Origin: DASYML01 sp034665545
Lineage (GTDB): Bacteria > Acidobacteriota > Blastocatellia > Pyrinomonadales > Pyrinomonadaceae
Reading direction: 5' to 3'
Assembly: GCA_034665545.1 (NCBI GenBank)
Contig: JAXDFO010000447.1
Span: 1 to 11,015 of the forward strand
Length of the DNA: 11,015 nt
Notes under the pieces: model-generated
Seen by the model: the letters and a program-made list of their open reading frames with translations, nothing else
The model's database searches: none
Told to the model about the DNA's origin: nothing
Position numbers and translations under genes: made by a program
Part shown: positions 5,537 to 11,015 of the stretch, in pieces
Layout of the letters: each line of letters opens with the position of its first letter
Position numbering within the stretch: position 1 is the stretch's first letter

Positions 5537-6373
5537 TTACTGGCTGACCAGTTGAGTCTTGCCGGACGGAAGGCGCACGGCGTAGACGTTGCGCTCGTAG
5601 ATGTTGAGAGGCTTGCTTTCCTGGACCTCTGCGACCTGCTGCGTGGATGAAACTCTGCGCGCGTTGATAACGGTCGAGGGATCGCGCATCAACTCGTAAC
5701 GCTTCGTGATGCGCCGCACGTACTCCTGCGTTTCGCTGTAAGGCGGGATGCGTCTCCCATATTTAATCACCGCGCCCTCGCCCGCGTTATAAGCGGCCAG
5801 CGAGAGCGGCACATCGCCGTCGAACATGTCCAGCAGGAAACGCAAGTAACGTATGCCGCCTTCTATGTTCTGCCTCGGGTCGAAGATGTCCGTGACGCCG
5901 AAGCGCGCCGCCGTCCCAGGCATCAATTGCATCAGCCCGCGCGCTCCCTTGTAGGAGACGGCGCGCGGCTTGAAGGAAGATTCCTGATGCATGAGCGAGT
6001 AGACCAGCACAGGGTCCACTTTATTGCGCGTGGCCGATTCGACGATGATGGCATCGAGCCTCATATCGCCCGTCGTAAAATTGTCCAGAGATTTGCTCAC
6101 AGACATCTGGATGCGTTGCGGCTGCGCGTCAACGTATGAGTCCGCGCGCGAATGAGCGTTCTTGATGGCGGTCGCGCCCTCCTTGTTGAGAGCGGCGGCG
6201 GGCTTGTTGGTCGCGGGCTGAGGTTTGGACGATGGCAAGGTGGCAGTCGTCGGCACTGTAGCTATGTGTACTCCGTTGGGCGCGTCGAAGTTATCAAACT
6301 TGTAACCCGACTGGGCCAGCGCGGGCGCGGCAAACGCCAACGCCATGATACAGATCCAGAGAAACTTTTTCAT
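5537..6373 (-). CDS. Periplasmic lytic transglycosylase (SLT, family GH23)
   Basis: 278 residues from ATG at 6371-6373. It cleaves peptidoglycan glycan strands between MurNAc and GlcNAc, forming 1,6-anhydro-MurNAc. Signal peptide MKKFLWICIM to ALAQ (1-21). Low-complexity Pro/Ala/Lys stretch at about 35-75. The SLT domain is at about 104-230, with catalytic Glu131 in HQESSF, then GARGLMQLMP (143-152), the INIEGGIRYL-type segment at about 169-178 and the AYNAG motif (194-198). The C-terminal tail (about 230-278) ends in a short repeat-like ERNVYAVRLPSGKTQ with no known domain. The frame is open to 6490, but starting there would bury the signal peptide, so 6373 is chosen; GGTG lies six bases upstream. 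It is divergent from a peptidoglycan-binding protein gene, which fits a wall-remodelling role. It may reside in the periplasm or be surface-exposed. Confidence 0.93.
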   Translation of the reverse strand: MKKFLWICIMALAFAAPALAQSGYKFDNFDAPNGVHIATVPTTATLPSSKPQPATNKPAAALNKEGATAIKNAHSRADSYVDAQPQRIQMSVSKSLDNFTTGDMRLDAIIVESATRNKVDPVLVYSLMHQESSFKPRAVSYKGARGLMQLMPGTAARFGVTDIFDPRQNIEGGIRYLRFLLDMFDGDVPLSLAAYNAGEGAVIKYGRRIPPYSETQEYVRRITKRYELMRDPSTVINARRVSSTQQVAEVQESKPLNIYERNVYAVRLPSGKTQLVSQ

Positions 6374-6712
6374 GCAACTCACCATGTCCCAAAAGGTCTT
6401 TGATTCGAGAGGAGCGCGCGGCAAGGGAGCGCGAAAGATGAAGAGAAGACGGGCGAAACTGAAACACAAAGAGCACTGTTCAAGCCCCACAGGAGGGGCA
6501 AAAGAATCATAACATGATGTTTAAAAAGATTACAACAAGTTTATACACAGATGGGGTGCTTGCGATATCCTTAATGGTAACAAGGAATTAGCCGCCGCGA
6601 TGGATGTCTCGAAGTGAGGGTTATTGACAGGGGTAGTATGATGTCAGGGCTTTTTAACCAGCCGTCACAAACGCGCGCTCCCGTCTGGCGCGACTCACAA
6701 AGGAAAACAAAA
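6374..6712. other. Divergent cell-wall intergenic region
   Basis: This 339-base gap holds a minus-strand promoter for the transglycosylase gene (6506-6535). At its predicted start is a small hairpin (GCCCC 6484-6488, GGGGC 6495-6499). A dyad AACAT-G-ATGTT (6511-6521) overlaps the promoter spacer and could be an operator. On the plus side there is TTGACA at 6624-6629 and TATGAT at 6637-6642, but their spacing (7) is wrong for one promoter. The region 6374-6480 would be a leader of the transglycosylase mRNA; I see nothing named in it. Confidence 0.5.
6506..6535 (-). promoter_or_regulatory. Sigma-70-type promoter of the transglycosylase gene
   Basis: On the minus strand the -35 is TTGTAA (6530-6535), the spacer is 18 bases, and the extended -10 is TGT then TATGAT (6506-6511). 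Predicted start near 6499, giving a leader of about 126 bases. Confidence 0.5.
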
Positions 6713-7069
6713 ATGAGAAAACTACTCGTGAGTTCACTCACGCTTCTTTTCGCGTTGTCCGTCACCTGGGCCAATCAAGGCGGGTCCATGCAAGCGAACA
6801 CTTCCTCTTCTTCCTCCACGCAGAACTCGAACGCGAAAAAGCGTGGGCCAATCTTTCGTGCTAATAAGGAACAGGTCAAGCAGGCACAGGCGATACTCAA
6901 ACAGAAAGGGTTTTACACGGGCGAGCAGACGGGAAGGCTCGACGACGAGACGCGCGCCGGGCTGAAGAAATACCAGGCGGCTGAGAATATCAAAGTGACG
7001 GGCACGCTCAACCGCGTGACTCTAGAAAAAATGAACATCACTCTCACAGACAAACAGAAAGCGATGTAA
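6713..7069 (+). CDS. Small exported peptidoglycan-binding protein
   Basis: 118 residues. Signal peptide at about 1-20 (MRKLLVSSLTLLFALSVTWA, cut before NQ). A Ser-rich spacer (30-40) and basic KKRGP lead into a PG_binding_1-like domain at about 54-113: EQVKQAQAILKQKGFYTG, then GRLDDETRAGLKKYQAAENIKVTGTLNRVTL. This three-helix fold binds peptidoglycan; no catalytic domain is attached, so it may be an adaptor, a wall anchor or an inhibitor. The frame is open upstream to an ATG at 6614, but ATG 6713 has AAAGGA eight bases before it and begins the signal peptide, so it is chosen. Divergent from the lytic transglycosylase and convergent with alaS. Confidence 0.88.
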   Translation: MRKLLVSSLTLLFALSVTWANQGGSMQANTSSSSSTQNSNAKKRGPIFRANKEQVKQAQAILKQKGFYTGEQTGRLDDETRAGLKKYQAAENIKVTGTLNRVTLEKMNITLTDKQKAM

Positions 7070-7072
7070 GAA

Positions 7073-7175
7073 CAGGAGTCAGGAGCCAGGAGTCAGAAGA
7101 AAAGCAATAGCATGCACTTCATGATGAAGGCTCTGCTCTTACTTCTGGCTTCTGGCTCCTGGCTCCTGACTCCTG
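7073..7175. repeat. CAGGAGT-type repeat hairpin between convergent genes
   Basis: Bases 7073-7092 (CAGGAGT, CAGGAGC, CAGGAG, seven-base steps) are exactly complementary to 7156-7175, and the arms extend to 27 bases (7073-7099 with 7149-7175) with one G-T pair. A further CTTCTGG step lies at 7142-7148. The 49-base loop contains a small perfect dyad (7117-7129). Such seven-base repeat families are widespread in cyanobacterial and acidobacterial spacers as I recall. It starts four bases after the stop codon at 7069 and ends just before the alaS stop codon, so it may also act as a bidirectional terminator or mRNA-end protector. Confidence 0.8.
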
Positions 7176-7177
7176 CT

Positions 7178-9841
7178 TTACCCTAGTAGTTTTTCGACGA
7201 CGCCGTAGCTGGCTTCGAGGGCTTCTGTGAGTTTGTCAGGTTGCGAACCTCCGCCTTCGGCCATGTCTGGCTTGCCGCCGCCGCGTCCTCCGACGATGGG
7301 GGCGAGTTCTCTGATAACCTGACCTGCCGGGATGCGCTTCGTCAAATCGTTCGAGGTGCGGACGATGAGCGAGACTTTCCCCTCGCCGCTACGGCCTAGA
7401 ACGACGACGCCGGACTTGATGCGCGCCAGCAGTGTATCGGAAAGCTGGCGCATGCCCGCCGCGTCAAGCCCGCTCGCTTCGCGCGCCAGCACTTTGACGC
7501 CGGGCGCGACCTCTCTCGCTTCGTTACCGTTCGCGCCGGATGCGCCGACCGCGCCCGTGGCTATCTTCATGCGCAACTCTTCGGCTTCGCGCCGAGCCTT
7601 CTTGAGTTCTTCCTGAAGACGCTCAACGGTCATGTGTAAGTCTTGGCGCGAGGCGCGGAGGCCGCCCGCTAATTGGTCCACTAATGCCTCCGTCTCCTGA
7701 AAGCGCGTGAAGGCATCCGCGCCCGTGACGGCGCGTATGCGGCGCGTGCCGGAGGCTATGGATTCATCGCTCGTGATTTTGAAGAGACCTATATCGCCGG
7801 TGGCGCGCACATGCGTGCCGCCACAAAGCTCTTTGGAAAATCCGGGCACGGTCAGCACGCGGACCTGCTCCGCATACTTCTCTCCGAAGAGGGCCATCGC
7901 GCCCGAACGCATCGCTTCATCCAGCGAGAGGATGTCCGTCTGGACCTTCTCGTTACGCAGGATGTGATAGTTGACGAGGCGTTCCAACTCTGCCAACTCA
8001 TCGCGCGTCAACGGTTGAAAATGTGTGAAGTCAAAGCGCAGGTAGTTCGGCGCGACGACAGAGCCAGCCTGCTTGACGTGCGCGCCCAAGACTTCGCGCA
8101 AGGCCGCGTGCAGCAGATGCGTCGCCGTGTGATTGCGCCTCGTCGCGTCACGTTTCTCGACATCAATAATAGCGGTCACTTCATCACCGACCTTCAACGC
8201 ACCGCGCTCTATCTTCACGCGATGAACGATGAGACCGCTCACGGGCGAGACCGTATCGTTGACGCTCGCGTGCATGTTGCCACTGGCGAACGTGCCCGTA
8301 TCGCCGACCTGCCCGCCCGCTTCCGCATAGAAGGGCGTGCGGTCGAGTATGACTTCGCCCTCCTCGCCCTCGCGCAACTCTTCTACTTCCTTTTCGCCAT
8401 TGATGAGAGCGACGATGCGCGCGTCCTCTGTCCGCGTCTCATCGTAACCTCTGAACTCTGCGCGACCGACGCGCTCTAAGACAGTCGCATAGACCGGATT
8501 GGTTCTGGCGCGCGTCGTGTCATGCTCGCGCGTTCCGGCCTGTTGAATCTCGCGCAGGGCCGCGTCGAAAGCCTCGTTGAATGTTTCCTCTTCCAACTTA
8601 AAGCCGCGCTCTTCCATCCCGACGCGAATCAAATCGCGCGGCGTGCCGAACGTGTCGTAGAGGCGCGCGAGTTCTTTATAGTCGGGCATCTCGCCTTCTG
8701 GAAGGGTTGAGAAAAGCGCGTCGAATTTCTGCAAGCCGATGGTCAAGGTCGAACTGAAACGCTCCTCTTCGAGCCGCACCATGCGCTCTATGAATTCGCG
8801 CGAGGCTTCGAGTTCAGGATAGGCCACGCTCATTTGTTGGACCACGAATTCCGTGACCTTGTAGAAGAAGGCTTCATCGAACCCAAGCGCGTGACGGCCA
8901 TGATAAATAGCCCGCCTCATAATCTTGCGCAGGACGTAGTTGCGACCCTCGTTGCCGGGCAGGATGCCATCGGCGATGGCGAAGGCGGTGGCGCGCGCGT
9001 GGTCGGTAATGACGCGCATGGCGAAGCCTTCCGCCGTCTCCGGCTCATAGCTTCTGTCTGCGAGGCTTGCGATATGGTCTATGATCGGGCGCAAGAGGTC
9101 CGTGTCATAGTTGTTTTGCGCGCCCTGCATAACGGCGGCGATGCGTTCGAGGCCCGCGCCCGTATCCACAGAGGGCTTGGGGAGCGGCGTCAGCGTTCCG
9201 TCCGCGTGTCGCTCATACTGCATGAAGACCAGGTTCCAGATTTCGACCGTCGGGCTGCCGTCCTGGTTGACGTACTCGGCGCGGTTATACTGAGGGTCTT
9301 CCGGGTGTTCGCCCGTATAAAAATTAATCTCGCTGTTCGGGCCGCATGGGCCCGTGTCGCCCATCTGCCAGAAGTTGTCCTTCTCGCCAAAGCGCAGGAT
9401 ACGCTCGCGCGGCACGCCCGCTTCGACCCACAGTTCGATTGACTCGTCATCGGTCTCGTAGACCGTGAACCAGAGACGTTCGAGCGGCATCTTGTAGCCA
9501 TTGAGCAGGAGGTCCAACGCGAACTGTATCGCCTCGCGCTTGTAGTAATCGCCGAACGAGAAGTTGCCGAGCATCTCGAAGAAGGTGTGATGCGTATTGT
9601 CTCCGACATCATCGAGGTCGTTGTGCTTGCCGCCCGCGCGGAGGCATTTCTGGACCGAGACGGCGCGTGTATAATCGCGCTTCTCCTGGCCGAGGAAGAC
9701 ATCCTTAAACTGGTTCATTCCGGCGTTGGCGAAAAGGAGCGTCGGGTCGTTGGATGGAAGCAAAGGGCTGGAACGCACGACGCGATGGCCGTGGCGTTCA
9801 AAGTAATCTAAAAAGGCTTGGCGTATCTCGTTTCCAGTCAT
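7178..9841 (-). CDS. alaS: Alanyl-tRNA synthetase
   Basis: 887 residues, the full length usual for bacteria. It joins alanine to tRNA-Ala in the cytoplasm and hydrolyses mischarged Ser- and Gly-tRNA. The class II catalytic core (about 1-240) shows FANAGMNQFKDVFLG (37-51), RAGGKHNDLDDVG (68-80), FFEMLGNFSFGDYYK (87-101) and DTGAGLERI (226-234). The tRNA-recognition part is about 245-460. The editing domain has the zinc or active-site set His571 and His575 (HTATHLLHA) with Cys673 and His677 (ELCGGTHV). A coiled coil at about 715-760 leads to the DHHA1/C-Ala domain, ending with the glycine-rich GGRGGGKPDMAEGGG (851-865). All key residues are present. ATG with AGGAT nine bases upstream. Monocistronic by appearance; divergent from the beta-lactamase-like gene. 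No T-box leader is seen. Confidence 0.98.
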   Translation of the reverse strand: MTGNEIRQAFLDYFERHGHRVVRSSPLLPSNDPTLLFANAGMNQFKDVFLGQEKRDYTRAVSVQKCLRAGGKHNDLDDVGDNTHHTFFEMLGNFSFGDYYKREAIQFALDLLLNGYKMPLERLWFTVYETDDESIELWVEAGVPRERILRFGEKDNFWQMGDTGPCGPNSEINFYTGEHPEDPQYNRAEYVNQDGSPTVEIWNLVFMQYERHADGTLTPLPKPSVDTGAGLERIAAVMQGAQNNYDTDLLRPIIDHIASLADRSYEPETAEGFAMRVITDHARATAFAIADGILPGNEGRNYVLRKIMRRAIYHGRHALGFDEAFFYKVTEFVVQQMSVAYPELEASREFIERMVRLEEERFSSTLTIGLQKFDALFSTLPEGEMPDYKELARLYDTFGTPRDLIRVGMEERGFKLEEETFNEAFDAALREIQQAGTREHDTTRARTNPVYATVLERVGRAEFRGYDETRTEDARIVALINGEKEVEELREGEEGEVILDRTPFYAEAGGQVGDTGTFASGNMHASVNDTVSPVSGLIVHRVKIERGALKVGDEVTAIIDVEKRDATRRNHTATHLLHAALREVLGAHVKQAGSVVAPNYLRFDFTHFQPLTRDELAELERLVNYHILRNEKVQTDILSLDEAMRSGAMALFGEKYAEQVRVLTVPGFSKELCGGTHVRATGDIGLFKITSDESIASGTRRIRAVTGADAFTRFQETEALVDQLAGGLRASRQDLHMTVERLQEELKKARREAEELRMKIATGAVGASGANGNEAREVAPGVKVLAREASGLDAAGMRQLSDTLLARIKSGVVVLGRSGEGKVSLIVRTSNDLTKRIPAGQVIRELAPIVGGRGGGKPDMAEGGGSQPDKLTEALEASYGVVEKLLG

Positions 9842-9876
9842 CTCGGATAAATCCTATCGTGTTAAGGTAAACATCA

Positions 9877-9885
9877 AGTGTAGCA
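9877..9885 (-). promoter_or_regulatory. Extended -10 promoter candidate for alaS
   Basis: On the minus strand this reads TGCTACACT (TGN plus TACACT). No clear -35 is present. Start near 9870, giving a short leader of about 28 bases. Confidence 0.35.
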
Positions 9886-9922
9886 CGCGCCCCGCGCCCG
9901 CGCGAAGCAGGCCGCAAAAATG

Positions 9923-9958
9923 TGCCACAAAAGGCCCGCTCGCGGTGTTAATCATAAT
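9923..9958 (+). promoter_or_regulatory. Box shared with the upstream region of the 4623 gene, copy 2
   Basis: TGCCACAAAAGGCC (9923-9936) and CGGTGTT (9943-9949), with ATCATAAT (9951-9958) after it. It aligns with 4522-4548 without gaps. It lies 47 bases before the ATG at 9996. CATAAT (9953-9958) could be a -10, but no -35 fits, so an activator-dependent promoter or a repressor site is possible. Confidence 0.4.
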
Positions 9959-9995
9959 TGAGGACAGCAAACTGTTCATATAAGGAGAACGCCGG

Positions 9996-11015
9996 ATGAA
10001 GACATCTCTCGGGCCTGTCGTCGCAGGGTTCATGATGGCTCTCTTATTTCTGGTCCAGGTTCAATCATTCGTGAATGCGCAGCAGGCATCGGGCCAACCA
10101 ATCGTTCCCTTGAAGACGCGCGCGAGTAAAGATGAATTGACCGCGCGACTGGAAAGAACGATTCCGCAGTTGATGAAGGAAGGCGAGGTGCCGGGCCTCT
10201 CCGTCCTGCTCATCCGCGATGGCAAAGTTTTCTGGCAGCGCGCGTTCGGCGTCATGAACGCCGAGACGAAGGAGCCTGTCACGGAGAACACCGTCTTCGA
10301 GGCGGCCTCTTTGAGCAAGCCCGTCTTCGCCTACGCCGTCTTGAAGCTGGCCGACAGTGGAAAATTGGACCTGGACACGCCGCTCGTCAAATACCTGCCG
10401 GGCGCATATGTTGAGAATGATGAACGCTTGAATCAAATCACCGCGCGCAGGGTCTTGAGCCACACGACGGGCTTTCCGAATTGGCGACCGCAAAATGGAC
10501 CACAAAAGGGACCGCTCAAAATCTATTTCACGCCGGGCGAGAAGTTCAGTTATTCGGGCGAGGGCTTCGTCTACCTGCAAAAGACCGTGGAACATCTGAT
10601 GGGCCAACCCCTCGACGCGGTCATGAGAAAAACTGTCTTCGAGCCTCTGGGCATGACGAGCAGCAGTTACGTCTGGCAGGAACGCTATTCATCGCTCAAG
10701 GCTTTCGGCCACGACCAGACGGGCGGCGTCACCGAAAGGCGGCAGCCGACCGAGGCCAACGCGGCGGCCAGCCTCAATACGACTCCCACCGATTACGCCA
10801 AATTCGTCATCGCCGTCATGAACGGCACGGGTCTCAAGAAGGAGACGGCCCGCCTGATGTTGACTCCGCAAATAAAGGTCCAGGAAGGCTGTCAGAATTG
10901 CGTCAACAATTCTGGACCAATTCATCTCTTGCCGGATGTCTCATGGGGACTCGGCTGGGGATTGCAGCAGACGAGCGACGGCGAGTCTTTCTGGCATTGG
11001 GGCGATAGTAACAAC
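9996..11015 (+). CDS. Exported serine beta-lactamase-like hydrolase (family S12), 3' end outside window
   Basis: 340 codons are visible and the frame is still open at the window end. A signal peptide (about 1-29, with FVNAQQ at its end) is followed by a PF00144-type domain from about 47. The catalytic SxxK is Ser105-Leu-Ser-Lys108 in FEAASLSKP. SHTTG (155-159) is the conserved turn. Tyr186 in FSYSGEGF fills the YxN position, with Gly188 in place of Asn. HWGD (334-337), near the window edge, is the KTG-equivalent HxG. This family includes class C beta-lactamases, D-aminopeptidases and esterases; sequence alone does not tell substrate, and resistance should not be assumed. A CxxC (299, 302) in an insert is unusual. 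The ATG has AAGGAG eight bases upstream. It is divergent from alaS. Confidence 0.92.
   Translation, partial: MKTSLGPVVAGFMMALLFLVQVQSFVNAQQASGQPIVPLKTRASKDELTARLERTIPQLMKEGEVPGLSVLLIRDGKVFWQRAFGVMNAETKEPVTENTVFEAASLSKPVFAYAVLKLADSGKLDLDTPLVKYLPGAYVENDERLNQITARRVLSHTTGFPNWRPQNGPQKGPLKIYFTPGEKFSYSGEGFVYLQKTVEHLMGQPLDAVMRKTVFEPLGMTSSSYVWQERYSSLKAFGHDQTGGVTERRQPTEANAAASLNTTPTDYAKFVIAVMNGTGLKKETARLMLTPQIKVQEGCQNCVNNSGPIHLLPDVSWGLGWGLQQTSDGESFWHWGDSNN

Noticed and set aside
6374..6490. Longer start for the transglycosylase at 6490
   Set aside because: It would put 39 residues before a textbook signal peptide, and the predicted promoter start near 6499 leaves no room for a ribosome site.
6614..6712. 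Upstream ATG for the peptidoglycan-binding protein
   Set aside because: The ATG at 6713 has a good AAAGGA site and starts a signal peptide; the extension is hydrophilic.
7811..9442. Long plus-strand frames (222 and 202 codons) opposite alaS
   Set aside because: alaS is unmistakable on the other strand with all motifs; these are shadows.
9842..9900. T-box or attenuator leader for alaS
   Set aside because: The gap to the promoter candidate is too short and no T-box motif or terminator hairpin is present.
9911..9930. Second sigma-54-like promoter on the minus strand (TGGCACATTTTTGC)
   Set aside because: The invariant GG and GC are only nine bases apart instead of ten, a spacing that abolishes activity in known promoters.
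10065..10607. 180-codon minus-strand frame and 175-codon plus frame over the hydrolase gene
   Set aside because: The frame from 9996 carries signal peptide, SxxK, Tyr and HWG motifs; the others are shadows.

Overview
The window looks like chromosomal DNA from a GC-rich, Gram-negative-type bacterium, most likely an Acidobacteriota member of the Blastocatellia/Pyrinomonadales type. That placement is inference. It rests on Ala/Arg-rich GCG-heavy codon use, many exported proteins of unknown function, a degenerate REC/GGDEF regulator, and a CAGGAGT-type repeat hairpin of a kind I recall from such genomes. There is no rRNA, tRNA, CRISPR array, transposase or phage gene. The window opens inside or at the edge of a perfect palindrome and closes inside a gene, so it may be a whole contig.

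Layout. Bases 1-88 are a perfect palindrome. Bases 89-636 hold no convincing protein gene. They hold a textbook sigma-54 promoter (279-294) with a dyad about 96 bases upstream of the predicted start, followed by about 236 bases that fold strongly and end in a long-stem terminator with a six-T tract (461-540). This is best read as a sigma-54-dependent non-coding RNA and is the most interesting item here. A second, bidirectional terminator (549-602) separates it from the minus-strand block.

The minus-strand block, in its order of transcription, is 4322-2652 (REC, degenerate GGDEF, REC protein), 2638-2000 (zinc-ribbon membrane protein with a bacterial PH domain, tightly coupled to the first) and 1806-637 (exported, C-terminally membrane-anchored protein of unknown function). 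On the plus strand, 4623-5402 encodes an unrecognised exported or membrane-anchored protein. It converges on a lytic transglycosylase (6373-5537, minus). The transglycosylase is divergent from a small exported peptidoglycan-binding protein (6713-7069, plus), so two cell-wall proteins share one intergenic region. A repeat hairpin (7073-7175) lies between that gene and the convergent alanyl-tRNA synthetase alaS (9841-7178, minus). Divergent from alaS is an exported serine beta-lactamase-like hydrolase of family S12 (9996 onward), cut by the window end.

How the genes relate. Besides the housekeeping alaS, most genes encode envelope proteins. A 20-27-base box (TGCCACAAA followed by GGCC and CGGTGTT) occurs upstream of both plus-strand exported-protein genes at 4623 and 9996, which hints at shared regulation. 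Minus-strand promoter candidates share an extended -10 (TGN followed by TATGAT or TACACT). No sigma-54 activator gene is present, so the signal controlling the RNA must be encoded elsewhere.
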